Shown: positions 22,934 through 35,686 of the stretch, piece after piece
Layout of the letters: the number at the start of each line of letters is the position of its first letter
Position numbering within the stretch: position 1 is the first letter of the stretch
Source: Bromus sterilis
Taxonomy: Eukaryota > Streptophyta > Magnoliopsida > Poales > Poaceae
Assembly (NCBI GenBank): GCA_950022295.1
Contig: OX465595.1
Coordinates: 223,227,770-223,291,769 of the forward strand
DNA length: 64,000 nucleotides
Direction of reading: 5' to 3'
Program-made: the position numbers and the translations under genes
Notes under the pieces: generated by a model
Told to the model about the DNA's origin: nothing
Database searches by the model: none
Seen by the model: the letters and a program-made list of their open reading frames with translations, nothing else

Positions 22934-23587
22934 ACCACCACACTCCCACCTCTTTCCAGGGTTTCCCTAGCCACAAAATTGCAGCCACCCCCTCACAATA
23001 GCCCCAATTTTTTCTTTTGCCCATTTTTCTAGCAAATCCCAGCCAGATCCATCCTGGACCGTCAGATCTTGCGATCCGACGGCCTAGGGAGCTCACCACC
23101 TACCCAGCGTTCCCTCTCCTCTCTCCAGCCTGAGGATGCCGCCGCCCGTGTAGTCCGCCGCCGCGCTCGCCGGCAGCAGCAACCACGGCCACCGCTGCGA
23201 CAAGGTCTCCTCCTCCTCGCGCACCTCTCCTCCCTCTCCTTTCCTTCCCTTTCCTCATCTCACCTCTCTCTATGTCCTGCCTAGGAGCAGCCAGGAACGC
23301 GCCATGGACGTCGCCCGAAGGTCGCGCCGCCAGCCTTAGCCGCCGGCCAGATCTCGTTGGCCACGCTCATCCCGGCAGATCCCCGTTCTTCCCCGTGCGC
23401 CGCCGCCCTCCAAGGAGACCGCCATCCCAGCCTCGTGGCTCGCCGGAGACGTCCTCCGCCGCGTCCCGTGCGGCTCGGAATGGAGCCTGTGCCGAACCGC
23501 TCGCCCCCAACTGGCCCGCGGCTGTGTCTCGCCTACGGCGAGAGCGCCTTATCTGTCGCCGCACCGAGCTGGGCCTCAGCCCGCGAG

Positions 23588-25857
23588 GTGAGCGCCCATT
23601 CTCTTTTTTTTCTTCTTCTGTGTTGTTGGGCCGGGCCTGTTCAATGGCTGCTACGAGATGCCCATTGCGTAGTTTAATTACTGTACGCGCCCCTGTTTAG
23701 GCAGATTCGGCCCGTTAGGCGTTTTTTTTCTTTTTCAGGATTTATTTATTTTGGCAGACCGTGTTATATTTTTGCGTTGCGCGTATCTTTTTAACGGTAG
23801 CTCGGATCGCGACGCGTTAAACATGAAACTTGCTTAGAATTTCGTGTAGATTTATAAAATGTGCTCCTTTGCCATGTTTGACTTTGTTTACATGTTGTTT
23901 GACTGCTAATTACATCGCATGCCACCATAAATTGTTTATTTAATAACTTTCTAACCGTTGCTCTGTTTAAAATATTTCTTATATGTAACTTGACTAGAAT
24001 TGCATGTAGATTGTGTTTAAGCTGCTCTTGCTTGCTAATAAAAATAATAAAATATTGTTTAGGTCAAAAAAACACCAAATTCCATTTTATCGTGGGGTCC
24101 GCAATAGTTTGCCATGTACAGGTTTTAGCCCCCACTTAAAGTAACTAGATTAGATAGATAATTTATGCTTCACCTCTTGCCATGTTTGTGTGCTATGCCA
24201 TGCTTGAGTGAGATGCCATGTTAACAACCTTTGTTGATAACCTGTAGCTAAACAACTTGAACCCTTATAATCATGCGTTATCGTCGTCTGTGACGACTAC
24301 TCCACTTAACCGGTTAGTAACCGCTCTCGACGGTAGGTGCGATGTCTCGTGTTGCCTTCTTGTTGATGCTTTCTCATGTTTGCTTCGTAGTAATAGATGC
24401 TTGCTCGTTGATTGCTTTCCAGTGATTACCGTCTTGTGCGCTTCCGCGGGTACCTTCGGAGACGATGCGATCTTGCAATCAACTACACATTCGGAACCCG
24501 ACTTATCAACAGGCAAGGACTATACATAACTTATGATCCATTCTATTTCAACCAGCGGTTTGCATGCTAGTCTAGGTTAGGTTTGATGTTTGATCCTACC
24601 ACATGTTTACAACCTCTTTCAAACAGATACAACCATGTCCCCTCCCAGCAAACCATGTACTGCTATGTTACTATTGCTCGTTGCTCAGCCCCTGCTTAGT
24701 ATGCATGCTTAGGATGCTACGATGTTACCCTGTTACCCCTTGGCTTGGGATATCACATTATTATATTTCTGTTGATGATATGATTATTATAAATGTTGAA
24801 TATATTCGACGAAGGATGGAAGGTCTAGGCTATCCCGCACCGACGCTTTGTTCCATTTGAGTCACCTAGGATCCGAGTTCTGGGTATTGGTTTTAAGACT
24901 GAGCGTGCCTAACCGCGTGTGGGATTTTATGGGGTCCCCTCTTCTTACCTACCTAGCTTCAAACATTTCTAGTGGTGGCCCAAGCTGATTTACCATTTGA
25001 AACGTGTGTGTGACTGGTCCGCGGCCGGCAGATATTAAACAACTTGGGCCAGCAGAGACATGGTTTCTCTTGTTGGTCCACCCCAGGGAGCTAGGGGGTT
25101 CTCCAGATCTGTTTGGGTAACTAACCCGACCTCGTCCAGATGGTAGAGACCGATTCGAGATCGCGGCCGGCTTTTTAGTTGGATGTCGTCTCACCGGGGG
25201 CCACCCGGATTTGTGCGTTGTTAGTTAGAGGGACCTGTCGTTCCGGATCTCTCGGGACTAAATCATAAAATGGTTGTCTGTGATGGGTAGAAACTGAGAG
25301 AGATGGGCGTGCGTGCGGAGCCTTGTAATGGGCAGTTGGTACACCCCTGCGGGGTTAAATCTTTTCGAGAAGCCGTGTCCACGGTTATGGACGACTTGAG
25401 ACCTACTCCTTGTTCATAGACAACAACAACTGAGTTAATCTTAATATAACTTGATCAATGTGTGTGTGTGCCTTGACCTGCTTCTTCTTCATCGGGATGC
25501 AAAGAGGAGGACAAGGATAGGATAGGTGTTATGCTTGCGTAAGTAGGTGGATAGCAGACTTGTTGGAGGCGATTCCTCGTCGAATGCTTGGCTTCTTACC
25601 TTACTCTCTAGATCATTAGCCACTTCATAAATGCTAGTGCGGAAGCAAACTCACCACTTACCCCTTCCTTACCGTAAACTACTAGTTGTCCTAGAATGAC
25701 GAGTGATGAAGTCCTTGCTGGGTCAGATGACCACTACAGTTGGATGCTGAGTACTTCTGTACTCATGATACTACCCCCAAACTCTTTTCAAGGTTCTTGA
25801 TCGACAACAGGTACGGTGATCGACGTTTCACGTGGAGACTCGACGACGACTAGTTAG
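23588..25857 (+). other. Candidate spliced mini-gene inside element C LTR 1
   Basis: A GC-rich first exon ends at donor GTGAGC (23588). Exon 2, 24423-24512 (90 nt), follows CTTTCCAG and is open in one frame (residues include GTFGDD and SEPDLST). It ends in a phase-1 G before GCAAGG. Exon 3, 25811-25857, follows CAACAG and continues to TAG. The hairpin TGAGTAC (25748-25754)/GTACTCA (25759-25765) precedes exon 3. Exon 2 is 90 nt and stop-free in LTR 2 (28749-28838) and in E (37420-37331) as well. Exon 1 coding is not conserved, since LTR 2 has a TGA in that frame. Confidence 0.35.
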
Positions 25858-26162
25858 GCAGATCCCGGCGGAGGTCCTGGACCCGTGTGGTTATGGGAAT
25901 CGATGTTTTTCTCTTTGCCACTAGGAATTTGATTGTAGTCTGTACTAAGACATATATCTTCTACTGTTGTATTGTATTTAAGGCAGTTGTATGCCGGTTG
26001 TATGAGATGTTGAATCCTTGTATCTGTAATGTTGTGATATCATGTTGGAAATCTGGGGCGTATGACTTCGTCATATGTCGCGGTGGGATCGATATGTGCT
26101 TCGTCCCCGGATCTGGATGGAATCATCTAGCTCTGGAACAGTACCGCATATCGGGCCTTACA

Positions 26163-26765
26163 ACTTGGTATCAGAGCCTTACCGATCGTATGATCCCTTT
26201 TCTGGCCAAAGTCGAGTCTAGACAAAAACTATTTTGTAGTTATTAAGTTAGTTATCGGAGAGTAGGAATATTTTTACTCCTTACCCCTGCTCTGGTCAGG
26301 ACAAGTGTCATAAGTGTTTTATTCTCATCTTATCCCCTTAAAAACTTTAGGATCTCGAGTGTGTGGAGTATCAGAACCGTTACAATGCCTTGCTTGCAGC
26401 GTATTGTCTCGATTCCGATCTTAGGTTTGGGAATTCCTGTAGTACCTTTAGCTTCTCCGGTTTCGGATATCATCTGGGTCGTCCTTTGCCCTCGCTCCTT
26501 TTTCCCGGTGTTTTCACGACTTGCGTCGAAAATCACTATCCCTTTGACCAGGTTTGGCTGTCGTTCTTCCTCTTGACAATGACGGTTTCGTTTTTCCGAC
26601 GATGTCGTCTCCTTGCGGAAAGTTTTCGGCGGAAGTTCGTCGTCGACATGGAGCAGAGTCCCTTGTTGGTGGTGTTGAAGATCGTCGACTCTCTCGTTTC
26701 TCTCCCCCCTCTCCCCCGGATCGTCCTGGATATCGGGACGAGATCCCTTGTTGGTGGTGTTGTAT
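26163..26765 (+). other. Element C internal region (603 bp, non-coding)
   Basis: It starts ACT and the PBS TGGTATCAGAGC at 26166-26177. No gag, protease or RT motif is present in any frame; the small open frames have no recognisable domain. Near the right end, CGGGACGAGATC resembles the last coding bases before the PPT in relatives, so the region looks like the two ends of an internal domain joined by deletion. The PPT itself is poor (GTTGGTGGTGTTG). Confidence 0.8.
26166..26177 (+). other. Primer binding site of element C (initiator tRNA-Met)
   Basis: TGGTATCAGAGC lies three bases after the LTR 1 end, intact even though coding capacity is gone. Confidence 0.92.
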
Positions 26766-28910
26766 TGTAACAGCCCAGATTTCAAAAAAATTAAAAAATT
26801 TGTTTTCGGTATGAATTGTTTGATTGTCTGATTTGTTTGAGGTGTTTGCATCCTCGATTTATCGATCTGCGATTATTTTCCTACCTCTTATCTCGTACCG
26901 GATGGAGACCGACCCTTGCCACCCTGACACTCGACCTTTGCGACACCGGGTTTCACCCGATCACCGTCGTGAAACCCGCACAAGACCAGCCGCAGCCAAC
27001 GGAACGAAAAAACCCCATTTAATAAGTAAACGGGATATTTTTATAGCACGACGGGAAGTGTTCTCGGAACGGTTCCAACGCGAGGTGAACGACGCTGGCT
27101 CGACGCGCTGATCGCGCAGTTCGAAGTTTTACCCGAATTGGAGGTCCTGCGGACCCCCGACGGCCACAAACGTGAGCACCGCGCGCGCGAGAGAAAAACC
27201 GGGGATGTTTTTGCAAACTTCCAGCCACCTAGGCTATATAAAGACCACCACACTCCCACCTCTTTCTAGGGTTTCCCTAGCCACAAAATTGCAGCCACCC
27301 CCTCACAATAGCCCCAATTTTTTCTTTTGCCCATTTTTCTAGCAAATCCCAGCCAGATCCATCCTGGACAGTCAGATCTCGCGATCCGAAGGCCCAGGGA
27401 GCTCGCCACCTACCCAGCCTTCCCTCTCCTCTCTCCGGCCGGAGGATGCCGCCGCCCGTGTAGTCCGCCGCCGCACTCGCCGGCAGCAGCAACCACGGCC
27501 ATCGCCGCGCCCAGGTCTCCTCCTCCTCGCGCACCTCTCCTCCCTCTCCTCTCCTTCCCTTTCCCCATCTCACCTCTCTCTCTGTCCTGCCTAGCAGCAG
27601 CCAGGACCGCGCCATGGACGCCGCCCGAAGGTCGCGCCGCCATCCTTAGCCGCCAGCCAGATCTTGTCATCCACGCTCATCCCGGCCGGTCCCCGTTCTA
27701 CCCCGTGCGACGTCGCCCTCCAAGGAGACCGCTAGCCCAGCCTCGTGGCTCGCCGGAGACGGCCTACGCCGCGTCCCGTGCGGCTCGGAATCGAGCCTAT
27801 GCCGAAACGCTAGTCCCCAACTGAATCGCGGCTGTGTCTCGCCAAGGGCGAGCGCGCCTTATCTGTCGCCGCACCGAGCTAAGCCTCAGCCCGCGTGGTG
27901 AGCGCCCATTCTCTTTTTTTATTATTTTTTATTTTTTTTCTTCTGTTTTGTTGGGCCGGGCCAGTTCAATGGCTGCTACGAGATGCTCAGTGCGTAGTTT
28001 AATTACTGTACGCACCCCTGTTTAGGCTGATTCGGCCTGTTAGGCATTTTTTTTTCTTTTTCAGGATTTATTTATTTTGGCAGACCGTGTTATATTTTTG
28101 CGTTGCCTGTATCTTTTTAACGGTAGCTCGGATCGCGACGCGTTAAACATGAAACTTTCTTAGAATATTGTGTAGATTAATAAAATGTTCTCCTTTTCCA
28201 TGTTTGACTTTGTTTACATGTTGTTTGAATGCTAATTACATCGCATGCCACCGTAAATTGTTTATTTAATAACTTTTTAACCGTTGATCTGTTTAAAATG
28301 TTTCTTATATGTAACTTGACTAGAATTGCATGTAGATTGTGTTTATGCTGCTCTTGCTTGCTAATAAAAATAATAAAATATTCTTTAGGTCAAAACAGCA
28401 CCAAATTCCATTTTATCGTGGGGTCTGCAATTGTTTGCCATGTATAGGTTTTACCCCCCACTTAAAGTGACTAGATTAGATAGATTATTTATGCTTCAGC
28501 TCTTGCCATGTTTGTGTGATATGCCATGCTTGAGTGAGATGCCATGTTAACAACCTTTGTTGATAACCTGTAGCTAAACAACTTGAACCCTTATAATCGT
28601 GCGGTATCGTCGCGTGTGACGACTACTCCACTTAACCTGTTAGTAACCGCTCTCGACGGTAGGTGCGATGTCTCGTGTTGCCTTCTTGTTGATTCTTGCT
28701 CGTGTTTGCTTCGTAGTAATAGATGCTTGCTCGTTGATTGCTTTCCAGTGTTTACCGTCTTGTGTGCTTCCGCGGGTACCTTCGGAGACGATGCGAGCTT
28801 GCGATCAACTACACCTTCGGAACCCGACTTATCAACAGGCAAGGACTAGACATTACTTATGATCCATTCTATTTCAACCAGCGGTTTGCATGCTAGTCTA
28901 GGTTAGGTTA
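26766..28910 (+). repeat. Element C LTR 2, first part
   Basis: Starts TGTAACAGCCC. It matches LTR 1 through the TATA box (27234-27243), the GC-rich island and the 90-nt exon-like segment (28749-28838). It is cut at 28910 by element B, i.e. inside the putative second intron of the LTR mini-gene. The remainder is at 60531-62107. Confidence 0.93.
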
Positions 28911-31900
28911 TGTGACGCCCCCAAAATCAATCCGTGTACAGTAATCATACACGCAGGGTACACGGCTGAGATTAGGGTGCCACGGTGAGAATATCATAGC
29001 ACAACACTAAACACAAAAGGATAAACCAATATGTTACAATACCAGGGATCACAAGGTTCCGAATACATAAGTTGTACAATCATAATATCTGAGTACAGAC
29101 ATAGTTAGTCAAGTTTTTCCTTAAGAAGGCTAGCACAAATAGCATCTGAGATACAGATCGAAAAGGCGAGGCCTCCTGCCTGGGATCCACCGAACTACTC
29201 CTGGTCAATGGGGAACTCGACGTCGTAGTAGTCACCTCCGGGGTACTGCTGCTCCTGGGCTCCAACGTCGACTGCAGCGGCCGATCAGGCAAAAAAAAAT
29301 GGGAAATAAAGCAAAGGTGAGTATCTAGCATACCCGCGAGTCTTACGTCTGCTACTAAGCATTTATGCATGTATCAAATGGAAAGGGGAGGCTATGTATA
29401 GTGCACTTCAAGATAGGCCTAACGAAGAATAGCATCTTCCAACGAGTCTTGCAGCATGAGAAGAGAATAACCAACATTTCAATAGCATGAATGTAATAAC
29501 AATGTAGCAGAAGTTGCTGCAGCATTGTATAATAGTAAGTTGTATTATATAACAATTACATATGCCTCCGAGAATCCCTCCTCGACTTCCCTGCGAGGAA
29601 GAAAACCCGAAACCAATCAGTTTAGTAGTAGTAGTTTGTAGTAGTAGAGTCTGGCTTCAGCATAAAGCGTCCTGTTACCGTGGACACGGCTATCCGAATA
29701 GATTATCTTCCCTCCAGGGGCTGTACTACTGTTACCCTACACGCTCGGATCTCCAGGGTGGCATACACCTTGTTAGGGAATGCCCCACCGAGGCTATCCG
29801 ATACGCCGAAGTCCATCCTTCGAGCTCAACAGAGAGGACATCCGCCGGTCTAAATCCTAAGTACAAAGAAACTTTGGACCCCTGTCCTTTGTACTCCTGC
29901 ACGGTACGCTACTGGCCGGTGAAGCAGACCCACTTCCCACTACCGGAGTAAGCGGTCCAAGCCCGACAATCATCCCGAAGTAAAGCTGACTTCTGAAGAG
30001 CCCTCGAACGAGGCCACAACGCAGAGGGCCCACACCGTAATCCCACCTGGAGGTAGTGCGTAAAGGGCACAACGACCCACTCAAGTCATCCACCTGACCC
30101 ATTAAGCATTTTAATTATTATCTGTCGGAACAACCGTTATCGTTGTCCTTATTTAGGTGAGCCGCGGACAACGACAGCAGCCAGGTCCACCCCCATTACC
30201 AGAGCCGGTGGCCGCCTTCCCTGTCGTCCCACCAACTCGTGCAGTTACCAACAAGGTGAACCATCTCCTTACCTTGTCTCGCGTTTGCTCCAAAGAGCTC
30301 GACTTTCGTACAACAGAGTATCTCTCAGCCATTGAGCAAGTACCAGGCCCGCCGGACACCGGTGGAATACACCTGTCCTGTCGGTCCAGGGTCGGGGCCT
30401 GTATCGGTGTCTGCTCTGAACCGTACCTGCAGCAGTTTATAATGTATCGTTTCCACGATCACTCCCATAGTGATCACGGACCGCTATCTAATCCTATTTA
30501 ATAAAAAGGCGCAGGGCTAACTGCTGAGTATAAGACATATAAATATAGGGCAGCATAGGATAGCGAAAAGGTAATCAAGGGGCGACAATGATAAGCTATG
30601 CAGTTGAATAGGATTGTAACGTAGCAGCAGCAGTAACAATGCCTAGTGAAAGAAATGTACGGAAAGATAGGCGATATCGGGGGAAGGAAATGGCTCTGCT
30701 TGCTCGACGGTAGGGGTAGGGTCGTCGACGTAGTAGTCGTACTCAGCGGCGATGTAGTCGGCGGCAGCAGCAGGGTCTACCGGAGAATAACGGGGGGGGG
30801 GGGGGGGAGAAATAGTAAATATAAAGAAAACATAGCAATCAAATGCATGACATGACATATGAAATGTTATCGGTGCTCTAACGTAGTACGATGCATTTAG
30901 CTCGGAGCGGAAATTCATCCGGGGATGAACTACCAGCTCCGGGTGATTACCTGACAGGGTGTCTGGAGGGGGAAGGTACCATGCCGGAGGTGTCGTGAAT
31001 AGCGGACAAACATAAGGAGGGTGTATCCGTGTTAGTTGATCCATTCTGAACAACTTTCGTGTTCGGAATAAATTCATCCAGAGAGTTTTGCGGTATCGGG
31101 CAATTTGGACAGACGACCGGAGGGGGGGATTGTCGATGTTCGTTGTGTTAGAGGGGGGTGATTGACATACGGATAGCGTATTTGTATTCATTATATTTTT
31201 CTGATCAATTTTGATGTATAAAGTTTTTGAATCTGACTTACGGTTTAAAAGATATTCAATTTTAAAGCTTTAATTCAATTTAAATCATTTTCTAGATTTT
31301 CTTTTAATATTTAATTCAAACATTATCCACAGAGGGGTTGACTGGTCAAACCTGACCAGTGGGTCCCACTGGTCAGCCTTACAGTGATAATAAAAATATT
31401 TAATTAATTTAAATAGGGCTAGGGCCCACATGTCATAGGGTGGGGGGTTTATCTCCAATTAGTATTAACAGAAATAGTTAACAGGGCGTGGGGCCCGTTG
31501 TTAGTGAGGGAGGGGGTTAGTTTAGCACTAATCACGTTTCTGACGTGCGGGGCCCGCATGGCAGTCTCAGGGGGGCTCGCCGGCGGTAGTCCTTCGGCAA
31601 CGTCGACGGAGTGGGCGCTACAGAGCACGGGAGAGGGTGTGCTGGGGCTCAATCGAACAAGGAGGCGACGAGGATGCGTTTGGGGGGTGGTGTCGTCGGG
31701 GGCGGTCGGGAACCTCGCTGGCGATGAGGAGGGCGGCCGCCGGAACGGGCCGTGGTGGAGAAGAGGACTGGAGGGGGAAAAGCTAGCGCGGCGAGAGGGA
31801 AAATGTCGCGGTGCTCACCGAGATGCGGTAGGGAGGGGCAGTGGGCTCGAGGGAAGGTCGTAGTCGCCGGAATCGCGCGGGGTCGCCGGCGGGCTGGAGG

Positions 31901-32961
31901 TCGGAGACGACCGCGGCTCGAGCGACAGGGGGCACTCTGGCTCGATTCCTTCTGCGGGTTGGGGAAGACGACTGGCGCGGTCTCGCCGGACATGCCGGCT
32001 GGAGCTGGGGAGGGCGGTGGCCGCGCGGGTTCACCTCAGCGCGTCCATGGCGGCTCGGCTACAGGTGAGAGATGACGATGGGGGCGCGAGGGAGGGTGAG
32101 TTCTGTCGAGGAGAGGGGCTAGGGTTCGAGTGCACGAGCGGGGGCGCAATTGGGTCTTGTAGGCGCCGGGGTTCGCCGGATGGACGCCATGGCGATGTCT
32201 GTCGCGGTGGCCGCGGTGGATGCCCGCCACGACCTCTGTTCGTGAACAGAGGAAGGGGAAGAGCTGGGGGGGTGGTCTTTTGGGCTCGATTCGGTGGGGT
32301 TGGTCCAGGGGGTGGGGTGGGTAGATGGGCTAGGCAGTAGGCTAGGTTGTTTGCTTTTTTATTTTTGTTTTTATCTTTTCTTTTTCGGTTTATTTTCTTT
32401 TGTATTTAATTTAGACAGTTAGGCATTTTTGTAAAAAAAATTATGTGACTCTTAATTTACTATTCACCATAGGTCAGTGCCACAATTAGTTTGGGCAATA
32501 TTAAAAGTCATTTAATATTTGAAATAAATATTAAATGGTTAATAGGGGGGTTTTTTGGCTACTGTTTATTATTGTTTGCATTAATTTAGAGATTAATAAA
32601 ATCCCCAAATTGCTCCATTGAATATTAGTGATTTAATAAAAGTGGAAGCACAATTATTGGACAAGGTTTATTTTGCACCTTTGTTTTAATATTCCACCAA
32701 AGGCATTTTGAACTTTGATTTGATTTCAAATAGAAATGGTTTGGACTTTGTTATTGATCCATGATGATCAAGGCCCAAGGTTCACATTGCACTCAACAAT
32801 AACAAAGGGGAATTGAAATTGAGCTGAACCAAGTTGATCAAACAAAACTTTTACAAAGGGGAATTGAATTTGAGCTGAACCAAGTTGATCAAACAAAACT
32901 TTTGAACAGTAGTAATCAACAGTAATGGTGATTACTGTTCACTGACAGGGAGAGTGTTACA
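28911..32961 (-). repeat. Element B 3' LTR (4051 bp)
   Basis: Matches 56394-60530 with scattered substitutions and indels. Unique here are a 51-bp tandem duplication (32802-32852 and 32853-32903) and a run of 16 G at 30792-30807. The donor after the acidic exon is also lost here by an 8-bp deletion near 30704. The GC-rich island is at about 31540-32340. No host gene is seen. Confidence 0.92.
32802..32903. repeat. 51-bp tandem duplication in element B 3' LTR
   Basis: Two adjacent copies starting ACAAAGGGGAATTGAA and ending AAACTTTT, differing at one base. The 5' LTR has a single copy (about 60423-60470), so the duplication arose after insertion. Confidence 0.93.
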
Positions 32962-32976
32962 AATCTCCCCCACTAC
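32962..32976 (-). other. Polypurine tract of element B
   Basis: Minus strand GTAGTGGGGGAGATT directly precedes the 3' LTR. Confidence 0.8.
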
Positions 32977-32997
32977 AAGAATTCTCGTCCCGAGAAT

Positions 32998-35686
32998 TTA
33001 AGTGGTAGAGGGGAAAAGATTGGGGTATTCATCGCAGAGGCAATCTTCGCGTTCCCAGGTGGCTTCATCTTTAGAATGATTCGACCACTAAACTTTGAGG
33101 AACCTGGTCGTCTTGTTGCGGGTCTTGCGTTCAGACTGATCAAGAATGCGGCTTGGATGTTCTTGATAAGTCAAGTCTTTCTGCAGTTCTATCATATCAT
33201 GATCCACCTCACGGATAGGATCCTTGAAGCAGCGTCGGAGTTGCGACACGTGGAAGACATCGTGGACTTGGGAAATGTTCGGCGGAATTTCCAATCGGTA
33301 TGCCACGGGTCCACTCGTGGAAAGGACACGGAACGGGCCAATGTAGCGAGGAGCTAACTTGCCTTTGATTCCGAGACGATGAGTGCCCCGCATCGGGGTG
33401 ACACGGAGGTAATCATACTCGCCAGGCTGATAGATCATTTCCTTGTGCTTGCGGTCATAGTTGCTCTTCTGACGAGACTTAGCGGCTTTCAGATGTTCAC
33501 GGATAACGCGAACTTGATCTTCAGCATGTTGGATAATGTCCAGACCAACGAGTGTTCGTTCCCCAGTTTCTGACCAATTCAGAGGGTTTCGACACTTACG
33601 TCCATAGAGAACTTCAAAGGGGGCCATCTCCAGACTAGCTTGGTAGCTATTGTTGTACGAGAACTCAGCAAATGGAAGAGATTCCTCCCATTTCTTACCG
33701 AATGAGATGACACAAGCTCGAAGCATATCTTCAAGCACTTGATGGACTCGTTCAACTTGGCCTTGTGACTGTGGATCATAAGAAGTACTGAAGCTTAGGT
33801 GAGTGCCCATAGCTTCTTGGAAACTATCCCAAGATCTTGAGGTGAAAAGGCTGCCTCGGTCGGAACTGATCTCCAACGGAATACCGTGGAGCGACACGAT
33901 TCTGGAAACATAAAAGTCTTCCAACTGACTAGCAGAGATTGTCTCCTTGACAGGCAGAAAATGAGAAACCTTAGAGAATTGGTCAATGACGACAAAGATC
34001 GCATCATGACCCTTCTGTGATCGTAGAAAACCGGTGACGAAGTCCATTTCAATCTTGTCCCATTTCCATTCAGGAATAGAAAGTGGTTGGAGAGTTCCAG
34101 CAGGTCTTTGATGTTCTTCTTTGACGCGACGGCAAACGTCACACTCATCAACATAATGAGCAATGTCCTGCTTCATGTTAGACCACCAGTACCGTTGACG
34201 AATGTCTTGGTACATCTTGGTGCTACCGGGGTGAATTGACAGGGGAGTATCATGAGCTTCCTTCATGACGCGCGGGGCGTAGTTCAGGTTGGGCCTGTTT
34301 ATGGGGATCACTAGACGACCCTTGAAGTACAACGTACCATCCTCGGCAATAGTGAAGGATGAGGGCTTTCCACGCTCGACATATCGCTTAATCTTTTGAA
34401 TGTTAGACTCATATCCATGTGCAAACTTCATGCGGTTGTATAAGTCTGGTTCGATAACCAGGGAATTCACATGGCCCTGAGGAACAATCTCGATGTTCAG
34501 TTTGTGGAGCTCTTCATATAGAAGTGGTTGTTGTAGTTGAACTTCAACTTCACTACAATAGGCTTTGCGGCTTAAGGCATCGGCCATCACATTAGCTTTG
34601 CCAGGGGTATAATGAATATCCATGTTGAAATCGCCTATTGTCTCGAGCCATCTTTGTTGGCTGAGATTCAGATCTGGCTGAGTAAACAGGTACTTCAGGC
34701 TTTGGTGGTCGGTGTAAATCTCGCAACGATTACCGACGAGGTAATGTCGCCACAGCTTCAACGAATAAATTACTGCTGCCAATTCTAGATCATGTGTTGG
34801 ATACTTGTCTTCGTGAGTACGCAACTGACGAGAGCCATAAGCAATCACTTTGCGCTCTTGCATTAGGACACAGCCTAATCCTTGATGAGACGCATCGCAA
34901 TATATCATGAAGTCATTCCGGGTATCAGGGGGAGCAAGCACCGGAGGAGAAGTGAGCTTGTCCTTGAGAGCTTGGAAACTTTCCTGACATTTGTTTGTCC
35001 ACTCAAACTTGACACCTTTGTGAAGCAGATTGGTCAGAGGCTTGGCACTCTTGGAGAAGTTCTCGACGAAACGGCAGCAATAGCTGGCGAGTCCGAGGAA
35101 ACTTCTGACTTGCTTGACAGTCTTGGGGGGATTCCAATCCAGGATAGCCCGAATACGTTATGGGTTTATGGCAATGCCATCCTTGGAAATCACGTGACCA
35201 AGGTAGGTTACTTCAGGAAGCCAGAACTCACACTTAGAATACTTAGCGTAGAGTTTGGGTTCTCGAAGCTTTTCCAGTATAAGACGAAGATGTTCAGCAT
35301 GCTCTTCTTCATTCTTGGAGTATATTAAGATATCATCCAGATAAACCACGACAAACTTGTCGAGGTATTCTATGAATATATAGTTCATCAATCGGGAAAA
35401 AGTGGCTGGGGCATTCGTCAAGCCAAAGGACATGACAGTGTACTCGTAAGAACCATAGCGAGTAATAAAGGCGGTCTTAGGGATGTCCTCTTCACGGACC
35501 CGGATCTGATGCTAACCCAACCTCAAGTCGAGTTTCGAGAACACCGTGGATCCAGAAAGTTGATCATAAAGATCATTGATCCGAGGAAGTGGGTACTTGT
35601 TCTGGATGATGGCTTGGTTGATAGGAAGGTAGTCTTGGACCAAACGGTTTGTACCATCAATTTTCTTGACAAAGTGCGAAGGTGCT
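32998..35686 (-). pseudogene. Element B pol, distal part: RT, RNase H, integrase, chromodomain
   Basis: The reading resumes after the E insertion with FVKKIDGT, then FSKLDLRLG, YLDDILIYS (RT catalytic), YCDASHQGLG, DLELAAVIYSLKLW and YTDHQSLKYLF (RNase H). The integrase HHCC region (HPGSTKMY, CDVCRRVK) and core (MDFVTG, SSDRGSLFTS, QVERVHQ) follow, then the chromodomain EATWEREDCL. Stops in the same frame are TAG 35512-35514 (Tyr before HQIRVRE), TAA 35158-35160 and TAG 33088-33090, which splits the chromodomain. The catalytic residues themselves are all present. The frame ends at TAA 32998-33000, upstream of the PPT. Confidence 0.9.

Larger units (their letters stand above)
22473..26162 (+). 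repeat. Element C LTR 1 (3690 bp)
   Basis: TGTAATAGCCC to GGCCTTACA. The TATA box CTATATAAAG is at 22924-22933, only about 450 bp in, so R plus U5 would be about 3.2 kb. A C/T-rich leader and GC-rich island (about 23070-23590) end at a consensus donor, GAG|GTGAGC, at 23588. The rest is AT-rich with short repeats. No host gene is seen in the 3.7 kb. Confidence 0.92.

Noticed and set aside
26330..26851. 173-codon minus-strand frame over the C internal region and LTR 2 start
   Set aside because: It crosses an LTR boundary, is antisense to the element, and shows no gag or pol motif.
31649..31993. 115-codon sense frame in both B LTRs (also 59255-59605), starting MSGETAPVVF
   Set aside because: Start and stop are kept in both copies, which is mildly interesting. 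The copies descend from one sequence, however, composition is Pro/Arg-rich, and the frame would lie in the putative first intron. Not called a gene.
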